A stretch of 64,000 nt of DNA from Phytophthora colocasiae (lineage: Eukaryota > Oomycota > Peronosporomycetes > Peronosporales > Peronosporaceae). The translations under genes and the position numbers were made by a program. Below, piece by piece: positions 8,831 through 19,952 of this stretch. The stretch covers positions 744,001 through 808,000 of the forward strand of contig JAGKQI010000096.1 in NCBI GenBank assembly GCA_018806915.1, in the 5' to 3' direction. Position 1 is the first letter of the stretch. The number at the start of each line of letters is the position of its first letter. The notes under the pieces were generated by a model. The model ran no database searches. It was given only the letters and a program-made list of their open reading frames with translations, and had not been told where the DNA came from.

Positions 8831-11800
8831 TTACGTGGGTAAATTTATGGATCCTGATACTCCTTCACGAAGTTCATTGCCCTCGCAATTTACTTCTGGC
8901 GGTTGATCAGACGGAACAATGTTCTGCTGTTCTTGCTCATTTAGTTCAGTGTTGCTATTGATTTGATCAATAAACTGCCATACAAAAAGAGTTGGAATCC
9001 TGATAGTCAAGAATTTCCAAAAGTACGGTACCTGTTGAATTCGATGTCGTGCTTGCAGCTCAGCCTCTGTCAGTACTGGAAATACCCAGTCACCAAGCTC
9101 GTGTCGTTGTTGCAAGAATCCCAACAGGGCTTGTTTTGGTAAGCTACTCCGAGATATCAGAGCAACACACTATCCAAATTAACCACCGTCAGTAAATATC
9201 ACTTTGCAAAATAGCGATGAACGTACATTGAGCTGTACATCAACTAAATTCTTGATCTCCAGGGCGCCAAATACAGTGTGTATCCGCCACAATTCCTTCT
9301 CACTCTGCATTGTGGTACCATACAAACCGGTCAGTCCGTTCAACAGTATCCGTTTGTGTCAACTACTTACCTCATCCACTCCAAAGTCCCCCAAAACTTC
9401 GCCTTTGGAGTCAAGAGAATCGAGAATGGAGACGACATGGTGTTCTAGCTCCGAAATCGTGTCCACACCTGTGTACTGCTCAAAATTATCTGCTTGGGCC
9501 TTTTTCGTCAATGTATCTAAGACAACATCAGCTGGACCAGATCGGATGGCTAAGTGAACAAGGAGACGCAAGCAAATGAAGCGGATATCATTCATTGCTA
9601 CGAAAGCAAAAAAAAATCAGGACACTTTGCATACGAATTCAATGACAGGCAAACAAATCTTACCTTGGCGTTTGCCTTTAGCACTTTGACTAGCGCCGCG
9701 GGAAGAAAACATTTGATCCAGTTGTCGGAGCAGCTTGTACACACCACAGACAAGATAGAGAATATCAATTTTCCACTGTCCTTCACGAGCCCTGGATACC
9801 ACCGAGTTCTCATATGCCTCCGCAATACATGCCAGAACGTCCAGTAGCATCCGGACTGTAAGTTCATACACCTTTTCATGCACTCCGAGGTTCCGCTCGT
9901 AGCCTATAAGTACCGTGTTGTTCACATATTCCAACAGCAGTTGCATCCGAAAAATGAATCCCTGGATAGCATAACTACACCGAGTATTCCCAAACCAAGG
10001 CTTGCTTGCTGTCCAGGACTGTTCATAAATTCCCAGAACCAAATGATTCATGCATTCATGGAAGAAAACCCGATGTGCATAATGCACAAGGGAATGCATC
10101 ATTTCTAAAATTTGACCTTCCACACGTTCGAAAGCCTGATCTACCCAATTGAGGTGAATATGTCGGCCATCGTTTTCACGGTTGCGCCTCCTGCCCTTCC
10201 TTCCTTGCCGTGCCATTGTGTCAACTTGGTGCCGACAAATTCTCCATACAAAAAGCAATCGACACGAGTTCGCATGTTCCGACAAAACGAATTCAACCGT
10301 GCAAGACTGAAGTTGCAGCATCGTTTGTAAGTTCTGCTTCATCTTGGCTATTTTCTCTAGCAAAACCTGTACGAACGCACAGCTCAGAGCAACATTCTGT
10401 GCTTGGATACAAGTGCCAATAATCTCCGTTTCTTCCAATAAATGGTGTGCAAGCTTCTCAAAAGGTGATAAAATTCGAGTTGTAGTGGCGGCTTCCAAAC
10501 CTGCCGAACGTGCCGTACCGTTCCGTCCTGGATGCGATGACCGCCGTGTACAGTACGATCCACTTTCATCAAAGTATCCAACGCCTTGTTCTGCTGTAGG
10601 GTGAATCGAACTGCCTCTTGCGGAGTTAATTCCAAATGATAAATGGCGTTGAGAGCCCATGTCCCTTACAACGGACTGAGGTGCGTTGTCATGACCCGAA
10701 AGCACATTTCCCACGGAAACTGACCTCACATTAGACACTGAACGTGCCGGGGAAGAGTGAATTGTCGGGTGAACCTGAGTCAGTACGTCCTGCTGGAGAA
10801 TTGAACGAAAGTAACGTGCAAAAATATGTTCTCCTTTGCTAATGGACGACTCCACAGATTTCCATAGTGCAGTACCGACCTTGTCATTCAGTTCGCCATT
10901 TGGAAACACCGAGCTGATCTCAGCCACTACAGCTTGGACAGACTCGATAATTTCCAGAAATTTAAGCCCCATTTGCACGCGGAAATGTGGATTCACCGGT
11001 GCCACAATAAACCGGAGCTCTCGCATATTTACCCATTCATTTAGCGATAAAAACTGCGTCCAACTAACAACTTCGCTGCATTTCTGAAGTGATTTCTTGA
11101 TCTGAAGCTTGCATCGCTTATCGTCTGTATCGACAACCACAACTTCCACCCATAAACTATCCTTGCCATTGTTTACAAGAACCCGTTGACCTACCCATTT
11201 CGCTAAACCTCCACTCCGTCCAAACAACCGAGAACCATCCTGCTCACCACCTTTCCCAAGGAGAGGCACGTACAATTGACCATCTAACGTCTCCACTTTT
11301 CCGAAGATATCGCGACTTTCATCGTCATGGAGCGTAGTTACGTCTCGTTCAGATACAGAAAAGATAGACTTTTGCCACCAAACACCGACATGCCGCGGAT
11401 CTGCCACGAGCAGCTTCGCCTGCTGACCTGTGTGTACCATGGGTAAATGCACGAATCGATTCACTAAATTCATCAACATATCCGGGAAAATACCACCTTT
11501 ACTGCGAAATTTGCGAGGACGATAGAAACACTGCACTACCAGCGGAGGCCCCACTTCTGCTGCGTGTTTAGAGGATGAGGTGATTGCGATATCGTGCCCC
11601 CATTGATCCGAAACCTGCGTCAAATGTTTCATCTGTACGTCCAATGTATCTCTTAGATAATTGCTGTACACGTCTGCGATAAGCGACTCAAACTTTATTG
11701 CCACGTTTTCTTCCACCATGGCTCCATCGTCACCAAAAATTGTCGTGAGTGTGCCATCAGCAGCGAACAAACACACAATGTCCACATCGTTGCGGATCTG

Positions 11801-12403
11801 GTGCTTGACGAACTCGGCACGTTGGTGTAACGTTTGGGAGTCGGATAATGGCATCATTGCGCCGGGAGTTGCTAGTGAATTGAACACGGTCTCGCGGTAT
11901 ACCTGTTCTACCTCGTCCTTCCGGGCCTCTTTGTACGCTGTCCACTGGTATTCCATCGGTAAAAACCTCACGTAATGGAGAATCGACTGTATAGAGAGCT
12001 TCCGAAGCCGTAACTCCTTCAAAATCGAGGTCCCAAGTAAACTTCCAAGATGTCGGAACATTTCTTGAATACGGTCAATTGTAGCGTCATTTAGTTCGTC
12101 AAGTGCTGCAGTTTCACGTGGGGAACGAGGGGTGGAAGCATTTACAGATTCACTTACACTGAGTTGCTTACTGAGCTTCCGTAGTGGTCTTGGCTTCCCC
12201 TTAACATGCTCCTCTACCAAATTCTCAATCACTTCGAAAGTATCGCGGGTGTCAAGATACAATTTGGCAGCCGGGTGCATCCTCGGATTGACATCTTCAC
12301 TTGGCTTCGTTTCACCACCTCCGAGTTCCACTAGCCGCTGAATTTCTTCCAGAAGCTGCAGCACCACGAGTTCATCGCGGGAAATTGGACCAGACAGCGC
12401 CAT
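8831..12403 (-). CDS. Large protein of unknown function, five exons
   Basis: Exons 12403-9664, 9597-9371, 9304-9227, 9169-9032 and 8974-8831 join in frame (total 3327 nt, 1108 aa). The introns are 57-66 nt with GTAAGA, GTAAGT, GTACGT and GTACCG donors. The protein is mostly helical-looking and shows no motif I recognise. Residues about 410-440 (WVGQRVLVNNGKDSLWVEV) read like a small beta-barrel insertion such as a Tudor-like fold, which is a guess. A Ser/Arg-rich linker lies near 590-670, and a basic run (RQGRKGRRRNREN) near 770 could be a nuclear signal. No signal peptide is seen. Consistent splicing and coding character over 3.5 kb make a real gene very likely. It shares a 359-bp divergent promoter with the SWIB gene. 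Confidence 0.85.
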
Positions 12404-12762
12404 TTGCAGCAGGTCCTGTGCTCAAAAGACGGTGTAGTCGAAATGGAATGGAACTCACAATCTGTGCATCGGTCGACTGCGGACAATTAGTGGGGCCAAG
12501 GAACACTCGGCTCGCTATTGTAGATAGCTGCGCTATTTAGGACAACATGCACGAGAATAGAGTTGGTTATACTATCGGTGGTAGTGCACTACCAAAACAG
12601 GAGACATCAACTATTGCCACAATTAATTGTACAACAATTATGGCAATTAATTCAGTTCGGTTGCGATTTGAGGGGTTTGGTAGCCATTTGAGGGGCGACT
12701 GCTAATGAGCCAGTGCCCATACAAAAGTCCATACATTCTCCGATCGAGAGGACATCATCACC
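12404..12762. promoter_or_regulatory. Divergent promoter region
   Basis: The 359 bases separate the start codons of the 1108-aa gene (-) and the SWIB gene (+), so both promoters must lie here. On the minus strand TTCCATTCCATTTCGAC (12453-12437), 34-50 nt before the ATG, resembles the oomycete Inr+FPR core promoter. On the plus strand CATACATTCTCC (near 12730), about 30 nt before the ATG, is Inr-like. Both are matches by eye. Confidence 0.4.
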
Positions 12763-13914
12763 ATGAGTGACATGGGGCTCGGACTGGACCTGTCTGGGCT
12801 GGGCCAGGAGACCTTGGCGCCCGCCGTGGACGTGGCGCAGCTCACGGACTCCATTCGCCTTATCCTGAAGGACGCGGACTTGGAGCAGCTCTCTCGCCGG
12901 ATGATCCGCAAGCAGCTGGAAGCTCAGTTCCACACGGACCTGTCGAACTATAAGGACGTTATTAACGCCACGATCTTGGAGATTATTGAGCAGCAGCAGG
13001 CCGAAGAGGAAGACGATGAAGAAGATGAGCAGGAACCTGACCCGAGTGACGAGGATGCTGACGCCGATGATGAGCAGGAGCGAACACCCCGCAAGAAGGC
13101 AGCTCCTAAGAAGAAGGCGACACCGAAAAAGCGGAAGCGGAAGACGGATGGGGAAGAAGGCAAGAAGTCTAGAGGTGGTGGAGGCTTTAACGCTGAGCTG
13201 AGCTTGTCTCCTGAGCTCGCACAGGTTGTCGGAGCGGAGACCATGGCTCGTCCGCAGGTTGTCAAAGCGTTGTGGGCCTATATCCGCGAGCACGACCTGC
13301 AGGACCCGAACAACAAGAAGACTATTCTTTTGGATGACACGCTGCGTAACGTGTTCCAGCGTGACTCGTTCACTATGTTTAGTATGAACAAGTTCGTCAA
13401 GCGTCATGTGCGCAAGCCCGACGACTTGCCCCCTGGAGGATGGAGTCAGATCCCGCGTGACGGCGTGTCAAGTGACGAGGATACAGAAGCGAAGGCGAAG
13501 AAGAAACCTGTTAAGCGAAAGAAAAAAGCTTCGTCGACTGAGGATGGAGATGAAGGCAAGAAGAAGAACAACAACCCGTTCAACACGGAGCTGTCTGTGT
13601 CGCCCGAGCTTGGCTCGCTCATTGGCAGTGACCGCATGGCACGTCCCCAAATCGTGAAGGCATTATGGGCGTACATCCACGAGCACAACCTGCAGGACCC
13701 GGGCGATAAACGCACAATTCTGCTAGACGATAGGATGAAGCAGGTATTTCAACGGGACTCGTTCACGATGTTTTCCATGAACAAATTCATCAAGCGCCAT
13801 GCACGCAAGTTCGACGCCTTACCACCAGGTGGCTGGGCAGAAATCCCGCGTGACGGATTGTCCAGCGACGAGGACGAAGCCAAGACCAAGAAGAAGGCGA
13901 AGAAATCCAAGTAA
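12763..13914 (+). CDS. DEK_C plus tandem SWIB/MDM2-domain chromatin protein
   Basis: Intronless, 383 aa. Residues about 25-78 form a DEK C-terminal-type helical domain (LTDSIRLILKDADLEQLSRR). A Glu/Asp stretch and a Lys-rich nuclear-type segment (RKKAAPKKKATPKKRKRK) follow. There are then two SWIB domains at about 143-225 and 270-352, each with SPEL, MARPQ-VKALWAYI-EH-LQDP and FQRDSFTMFSMNKF. The two SWIB copies are about 70% identical, so they arose by internal duplication. DEK_C-SWIB proteins resemble yeast Uaf30/Tri1, which act in RNA polymerase I activation or chromatin. A nuclear role is inferred. Both linkers are acidic/Lys-rich and each SWIB is followed by an SSDED phospho-type motif. 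Confidence 0.92.
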   Translation: MSDMGLGLDLSGLGQETLAPAVDVAQLTDSIRLILKDADLEQLSRRMIRKQLEAQFHTDLSNYKDVINATILEIIEQQQAEEEDDEEDEQEPDPSDEDADADDEQERTPRKKAAPKKKATPKKRKRKTDGEEGKKSRGGGGFNAELSLSPELAQVVGAETMARPQVVKALWAYIREHDLQDPNNKKTILLDDTLRNVFQRDSFTMFSMNKFVKRHVRKPDDLPPGGWSQIPRDGVSSDEDTEAKAKKKPVKRKKKASSTEDGDEGKKKNNNPFNTELSVSPELGSLIGSDRMARPQIVKALWAYIHEHNLQDPGDKRTILLDDRMKQVFQRDSFTMFSMNKFIKRHARKFDALPPGGWAEIPRDGLSSDEDEAKTKKKAKKSK

Positions 13915-15441
13915 TGTGACCTCGACGTGATTCTTCAGACAGAAACGAGCAGTGACCGTGTAGACGCAGCAGCGGCATGTTTGCAGTGAGATCCGAGAAG
14001 CTGCATCTGGTATATGAAATCAGCGTGACTCTTTTGTATAAATGCATGGCGTTGAATTTGAAAATCAAATGAGATTCTTCTTTCATTCGTTGCGACACAG
14101 GAGATGCATTCTTGAACAGGGGGCCAAAGTTGCTCAGGCGCACCGTAGAGCTTGCTAATATTTGCAGGGGTGTGCGGAGAAGACTGTTCGCCTCCAACAC
14201 GAGATTACAGTGTACGATTCAGCAGGTACGATTCAGCTCCAACAGCGCTGCTAGCATTGTCGAGCCAGCATCGTCCATCTGAGCCACCCCCGACACAGAA
14301 GCCGAGATAAGTGCGCGGGGGATATTCCCTGTTCGAGACGCGATAAAGTACACGCGATAAATTACCCACCACCACCCTTACACTCGACCCTATCTACTCC
14401 TTTCCTAACCTCCCCCCCCTCCCCCCACTCCGATGAAGTGTTCCAGGCCCGTACCGATGACAGAAACTCCATCAACTTTTGAGGGTGAGGTTGAACTGGA
14501 GTCCGTAGCTGGCGAGGAAGGCCTGCTCGTACAACGGATTCTGTACGGAGTTCTCGTGGTCGGGGACTAGTCTGTCGATCGGTGTAGACATAGCGTACCC
14601 CGCAGACTACGTTGTGCATCAACGGAAGAGTCTTCTCATTGAAGGAGAAGGTCCCCGTCGATCGCCCTCCATTGTTATAAACAGTAACGCGAGAAAAGCC
14701 GAACTCCGACAGCATGACCTTGAGCGAAGACTCCGCAGGGACTCGATCGCACTTGTCTATCTCCACTCCAAACAGGAATACCACCTTGCCGTGGGTGCGT
14801 AGCGGTGAACCGGTCTGTTGGTGCTCGTGAAGTCGACAGAGGATGTCATTGGAATGGCCAACCTTCAGGATGAAATTGGGGCAGCAGTCGTGTTGTGGTC
14901 GAATGCTGACGTTGATCCACAGTGGAGAACGTAGCTCCATGACGAACTGGAGGATCGCAGAATACCCCAGTCATGTGGCCTGTGATGCATCGCATAGGGT
15001 CGGTCTGGGTTGCTCGTGGCATCTTTATGTAGGGGCCCATTCTCCCAGTCGTGGCGAAGGCTACTGGTGGCGCGGTACAGGCGACCTTCCTGCAAAGCGT
15101 CCTCGAGTTTCAGGTATGGTAACCCTCACCAGAGTTGATAACCGGAGTTGATGGTGACGAGATCAACCTCCCGTTCACGTCCCGGGGCATCTGGTGGGGA
15201 CGCCTTGTCCACTCAAGCACCTTTCTCCTTACGCTGCTGCGTGGAAGTGGGCATCTAAGGAAGGCATCGAGACCATTGCATGTTGGCCATTCTAGCCCCA
15301 ATTATTGTTTAATTATTGCTACTAACGTCAGAAATAGTTTTTGTGTGGCGAACACAATGTTCCAGAGACGAGCCTTCAGTTTGACTGGATCACGAAAGGG
15401 TAGCAGGTCTATTGGACACAGCAGACAGCAGCAGAGCAGCT
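13915..15441. other. Intergenic region with one doubtful ORF
   Basis: Apart from the ORF at 14362-14940, no feature was recognised. A pyrimidine-rich tract with runs of C lies near 14375-14432. Upstream of MPP10, GCCATTCTAGCCCCAATT (near 15286) is Inr/FPR-like but sits about 150 nt before the ATG. Confidence 0.5.
14362..14940 (-). CDS. Hypothetical protein, possibly a gene remnant
   Basis: A 192-codon frame from ATG 14940. The first 120 residues (for example KVGHSNDILCRLHEHQ and GKVVFLFGVEIDKC) look coding, while the C-terminus decays into low complexity (Gly-rich end over the C-rich tract). A possible acceptor (ATCCTCCAG at about 14955) suggests an upstream exon on the minus strand, but no continuation could be fixed. 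I do not recognise a family. It may be a decayed gene or transposon piece. Confidence 0.3.
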   Translation of the reverse strand: MELRSPLWINVSIRPQHDCCPNFILKVGHSNDILCRLHEHQQTGSPLRTHGKVVFLFGVEIDKCDRVPAESSLKVMLSEFGFSRVTVYNNGGRSTGTFSFNEKTLPLMHNVVCGVRYVYTDRQTSPRPRELRTESVVRAGLPRQLRTPVQPHPQKLMEFLSSVRAWNTSSEWGEGGEVRKGVDRVECKGGGG

Positions 15442-17426
15442 ATGGACGCGTCTGTGATCGCCAGCTTCCACAAGAAGGTGGTGAAGAAGCCCGAGGTGCG
15501 TCAATGACTTGCACTAGTGGATGCGCAAATGCATATACTGATAGCGTCAATGTTAACGTTGTATTTCTCTCTTTTTTGCGCAGGTATTTTTCACCCCGTC
15601 GGAAGAGGTCGCTAAAGAGATCAAGGCTTTCGCCAAGCATGCGTACGACCGTACTTCCAAATACCAGAGCAAGAGTGGAGGTGCTGGCCCGCTGGAGGAG
15701 CTTTATGTGGAAGGCTTTGACGCTGACCAGGTGTGGGAGCAACTCCGCCTACTGAACGGTCCATTGGTGACGGAGATGACGCAGCGCATTCGCACGTTCC
15801 AGAAAAACCCAGACAATATTCTGCTGTTCCCTTCGGAGAAGCAGGAAGAAAGTGAGGAGGAGGAAGAGGACAAACTGGAGGAGGAGCAGGCTGACAGTGA
15901 GGAGGAGAGTGACGAGCAGGAGCACGATAGCAGCGATGAAGTGGCCTCGGACGACGACACTGCCGACTCAGACGAGGAGGAGAAGGAGGTGAAGAAGCCC
16001 AAGAAAAAGAAAACCAAGAAGGCTCGCGATGTTGCGGAGGACGGCTTCTTCGACTGGGACGAAATGGACAAGGCGGCCGAGGAGGAGGAAGTTGACGACG
16101 ACGATGATGACGAAGACATGGGAAGCGACGAAGGCGATGAGGATAATGATGAAGAAGAAGATGAAGAGGACGACGAGTCGGAGATGGAGGAGGGTTCGGA
16201 CGTCGAGGCTGCGGAAGAAATGAAGTACGACGATTTCTTCGGTGACGAGGAAGAAGGTGATGAAGGCGAAGCAGGCGAAGAAGAAGAGGAGGAGCTCAAC
16301 GATGTTGACATGCAGGATGCTGATGAGGAGGAGTATCCTACTATTAAACACTCGAAGCCCGACGAGGACGAGAACGTCGATGAAGAGGAGCTTGCTGAAC
16401 GTGGTATAATGTCCTCTCACCAGCGCCAGCGCCAACGTATTCAAAAGGAAATTAAGGATCTGGAGCAGGAAGCCATCGGTGAGAAGCCATGGCTGTTGAA
16501 GGGTGAGGTGCGCTCGGCGGCGCGTCCGGAAAATAGTTTGCTAGAAGCCGTGCTGGATTATGACAGACCAGTTAAGGCAGCCCCTGTGATCACAGAGGAA
16601 GTGTCTGTTGCACTCGAGGAAATGATCAAGAAGCGTATTTTAGAGGACGATTATGACGATGTGATCCGTAAGTTCGCTGGCAACGAGGAAGACCGGAAAA
16701 ATAAGCTGGAAGAGGTGTCGATGGAGAAATCCAAGGAGGGTTTGGGTGAAATTTACGAGAAGGAGTACATGAAGACCGCCATGGGTTTCGAAGCCGATGA
16801 CGAGTCCAAGCAGGACCAGGAGGAGATTGATGTCATGTTCAAGAGCTTGTGCTGGAAGCTTGATGCGCTGTCGAACTACCATTTCACACCCAAGCCAGCC
16901 GTCAAGGAGCTGCAGGTCAAGCCTGCAGTGCCTGCCATTGCAATGGAGGAGGTGGTACCGATCAGCGTGAGCGACGCGAACTTGAAGGCGCCCGAGGAGG
17001 TGTACGAAAAGAAGCGCAAGCGCGGTGAGGCCGTGCTGCAGTCCAAGGAGGAGATGACGCAGACAGAGCGCAAGGCACTGCGCAACGCCAAGAAGCACGC
17101 GCGACGGAAGGAGAAGCGCCAACAGGAGTTCGACGAGCGGTTGGTGGCCAAGCTCAACCCTGGCCTGGGCAACAAGTACGAGAAGAAGAAGATGCTGGAG
17201 AGTATCGCCGGCGCCAAGAATATCACAACGGGCAAACAGATCGAGGGCTCATCCAAGCAGTTCTCCAACTCGAAGGAGTTCTTTTCACGTCTGCAGGTAC
17301 GAGCTGATTGCGCCTCCTTGGTGTGTCTACTTCTTGTGAGCGTATCTGACCTGTATCTGTCTATGATTTATTGTTGCCATGCAGGACGAGGTGCAGGAAA
17401 AAATCAGGAATGCAAGCAGCAAGTAG
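15442..17426 (+). CDS. MPP10: U3 snoRNP protein MPP10
   Basis: Three exons, 15442-15495, 15584-17296 and 17385-17426, encode 602 aa with all junctions in phase 0. The N-terminus has the Mpp10 block PLEELYVEGFDADQVWEQL. It is followed by long Glu/Asp runs (about residues 65-240) with the conserved YDDFFGDEEE, then basic helical segments. The last exon restores the family C-terminus EFFSRLQ-DEVQEKIRNASSK. Mpp10 scaffolds the Imp3/Imp4/U3 subcomplex of the small-subunit processome in the nucleolus and is needed for 18S rRNA processing. Length matches the family (about 590-680 aa). Exon 1 is only 18 codons, an arrangement easily missed by gene finders. Confidence 0.95.
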
Positions 17427-17898
17427 AGCGATGCCAAGCAGAAGCATCGCACGTTGCAGCAATAGAATGGGTTTTTGTGCATATCGGACGTCGCTCTTGA
17501 TCGTCAGTGCTTCTTGCTGCCTCGTCATTTTCCTCTTCAGCTGCCATGAATTGCGCCGTCATCTGCCCAGCAACTTGTATATTCCCAAAGCTGCAGGTCT
17601 GATTTGCATGGCCCATGCAACGTGGGTAAAGCTGAAGAAAATATCTACACATGTACATGCACAGCGATGGGTCCTTGTTACCGGTAGGATCAAAGTGCAC
17701 ACACAGGCCCAGCTGTGGATGATTTTCATGGGAGAGCACCTCCTATACTTGCTAATTGTATGGTGTATCACTAAGTACGACTCTGATACCTTCAACAAGG
17801 CAAAGATCGGGGGGAATCCACAGCCACATTCCTCACTCTCGAATTTGCCTCAAGAGACCGAAGCCGCTTCTTTCCAAGTTTTTTTTTCTTCTTCCAAC
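17427..17898. other. Intergenic region before glutamate decarboxylase
   Basis: 472 bases. The GAD frame stays open upstream to 17371, but the sequence has no family similarity and overlaps the MPP10 end, so it is read as 3' UTR plus GAD promoter/5' UTR. A T-rich tract lies 15-25 bases before the GAD ATG. Confidence 0.6.
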
Positions 17899-19380
17899 AT
17901 GCAAGTGAACACGCGCAAATACTCTGGTGACGCTAGCGACAGACAACTGGAGACGGAGGCCGTGTATGGCCACCCGCTCATGTGTGCGAGTCTGCCCTCC
18001 GACGTGTTCCCGCAGCGCTCAGTGCCTGCGCGTGTGGCGCACCAGCTCATCAAGGACGAGTTGGCGCTTGACGGCAACCCCAAGATGAACCTCGCGTCGT
18101 TTGTGACCACGTACATGGAGCCCGAAGCCGAAGACCTCATGGTTGAAGGCCTGCGCAAGAACTACATCGACTTGGACCAGTATCCGCAGACGGCGGAGAT
18201 CCACAACCGCTGTGTGACGATGCTGGCCAATTTGTACCATGCACCCCTGCAGCCTGGCCAGAAGGCTACGGGCACCGGCTGCATCGGTTCGTCCGAGGCG
18301 ATCATGCTGGCCGGTCTGGCCATGAAGCGCAGGTGGAAGGACCGCCGCATCGCCGCTGGATTGCCTTACGACAAGCCCAACATGGTCTTCGGCTCCAACG
18401 TGCAAGTGTGCTGGCACAAGATGTGCAAGTACTTTGAGATTGAAATCCGTGAGGCTGATGTGTCCCCGGACTGTCTGGTGCTTACGGCCAAGCGCGCCCG
18501 TGCCTTGATTGACGAGAACACCATCGGTGTCAGTGCCATTCTGGGCAGTACGTTTAACGGAGAATACGAGGACGTCAAGTCCATTCACGACATGCTCGTG
18601 GAGGAGAACGAACGCAACGGATGGAACATTCCGCTGCACGTGGACGCAGCCAGTGGCGGTTTCATCGCCCCGTTCATCAGTCCTGAGCTTGAATGGGACT
18701 TCCGTCTGCCCAATGTCAAGAGCATTAACGTCAGTGGTCACAAGTTCGGCCTCGTGTACGCTGGCATGGGTTGGGCTCTGTGGCGTGAGCCTGAGGACCT
18801 ACCGGACGACCTGGTGTTCCACGTCAACTACCTGGGAGGAGACCAGTCGTCGTTCACGTTGAACTTCTCCAAGGGTGCCGGTAACGTGGTGGCACAGTAC
18901 TACAACATGTTGCGGTTTGGCTTTGAAGGCTACCGTCGTATCATGGAGGCTAGTATGGAGAACGCGCAACTGCTACGTGGAGCGCTGGTGGCAACGGGCC
19001 ACTTCCGCATCGTCGACAAGCAACATATGCCGCTGGTGGCCTTTGCTCTGATCGATTCGTCGCGCTACACGTGTTTCGACATCCAGGACAAGCTCAAGAG
19101 CCGTGGCTGGATTGTACCGGCCTACACGTGCTCCAGTGGTGCCGATTCACTGGCGATCATGCGCGTGGTGGTGAAGCAGAACTTTTCGTCGCACATGGCC
19201 AACATGCTAGTGCAGGACATCATGAAGGCGATTGAGGCGCTGGAGCAGCACCACATTCTGGTGGACACGGCCATGTCGTCGCCCAAGGCGCAGAAGAAGC
19301 ACTTCAAGGACATCGTGCACGCGCTCCAGGCCAATCTCAAGCACCAGCAGTCGGGCCTTACGACGCATGGCGTGTGCTAG
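17899..19380 (+). CDS. Glutamate decarboxylase (PLP-dependent)
   Basis: Intronless, 493 aa from ATG 17899, the usual length for GadB-type enzymes. The start is chosen because [15 protein letters not shown] leads directly into the conserved region. PLP-binding features are the [15 protein letters not shown] segment, HVDAASGGF with Asp249 contacting the pyridine nitrogen, and [11 protein letters not shown] with Lys282 as the Schiff-base lysine. Product chemistry is L-glutamate to GABA plus CO2 in the cytosol, linked to the GABA shunt and acid/osmotic stress. The C-terminal 35 residues are basic and could act as an autoinhibitory tail as in plants. A plant-like Trp-containing calmodulin site is not evident. 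Confidence 0.96.
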   Translation: MQVNTRKYSGDASDRQLETEAVYGHPLMCASLPSDVFPQRSVPARVAHQLIKDELALDGNPKMNLASFVTTYMEPEAEDLMVEGLRKNYIDLDQYPQTAEIHNRCVTMLANLYHAPLQPGQKATGTGCIGSSEAIMLAGLAMKRRWKDRRIAAGLPYDKPNMVFGSNVQVCWHKMCKYFEIEIREADVSPDCLVLTAKRARALIDENTIGVSAILGSTFNGEYEDVKSIHDMLVEENERNGWNIPLHVDAASGGFIAPFISPELEWDFRLPNVKSINVSGHKFGLVYAGMGWALWREPEDLPDDLVFHVNYLGGDQSSFTLNFSKGAGNVVAQYYNMLRFGFEGYRRIMEASMENAQLLRGALVATGHFRIVDKQHMPLVAFALIDSSRYTCFDIQDKLKSRGWIVPAYTCSSGADSLAIMRVVVKQNFSSHMANMLVQDIMKAIEALEQHHILVDTAMSSPKAQKKHFKDIVHALQANLKHQQSGLTTHGVC

Positions 19381-19471
19381 TTCTTCTGGCTCTGTCTTTT
19401 AGCTGTAATTTCTGCGTTATCGTAAGGAGCGAACGACCCAGTAGTTCATCCTCAAGGAAAAACACTTCAAC

Positions 19472-19631
19472 ATGTCTGAATCTAACACTCAAACTGGATA
19501 ATGGAAGCGAAGCATTACGAAGGGGAAATCCCGTGGGTTTCTTCGACGTCTCGATAGGAGGCGCGCCGGTGGGGCGTCTGCGGCTAGAGCTGTTCAAGAA
19601 GGACTGCCCCCGCACGGTCGAGAACTTCAGG
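19472..19631 (+). pseudogene. Truncated cyclophilin H-like fragment
   Basis: From [18 protein letters not shown] to CPRTVENFR this matches the first exon of cyclophilin H (U4/U6 snRNP PPIase). The ATG at 19472 (MSESNTQTG) runs into a stop, so a small indel separates it from the cyclophilin frame. After ENFR the homology ends: the expected QFCTGE continuation is absent in the next 300 bases and no good donor follows. It is a gene relic, probably left by a rearrangement. Confidence 0.7.
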
Positions 19632-19952
19632 TTGGCTATGGGATGGATGGTGGAATGTTTGCAGAGGTTATAACTGTGCTACGACAGACAATTCTGCACC
19701 GGTGAATATATTGCGTACCGGACCAAAGGCTCCGGGTTTGTAGTTCGAATCTAAGGGGGGAGGGGATGAATGATTTGCACGATAGAATATTATGGATGAT
19801 TGGTAGGGCAGTTGAAGGTGGAAGTAATTATATGTAAGGTGAATGATCGGTTATGTGGAACTGCTTTCTGCCTGAATAGTGAGAGGATGAAAAAGTGTTG
19901 CGTGTTGTGGGGCTGAATGCAGTGAAATGCGATAATGATTGAGTCATGGTGG
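19632..19952. other. Intergenic, nothing recognised
   Basis: 321 bases of AT-richer sequence with no domain, repeat or RNA gene seen. A tRNA-like GTTCGAATCT at about 19742 lacks the rest of a tRNA. Confidence 0.6.

Noticed and set aside
12652..13407. 251-codon minus frame opposite the SWIB gene
   Set aside because: Antisense shadow of a gene with clear domains on the plus strand.
15703..16444. Ser-rich and hydrophobic minus frames opposite MPP10
   Set aside because: Complement of Glu/Asp codon runs produces such frames; no family similarity.
17371..17898. Upstream extension of glutamate decarboxylase
   Set aside because: Overlaps the last MPP10 exon and has no family similarity; the normal length is met from 17899.
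19727..19750. tRNA-like GTTCGAATCT box
   Set aside because: No A box, no acceptor stem pairing, no anticodon arm.
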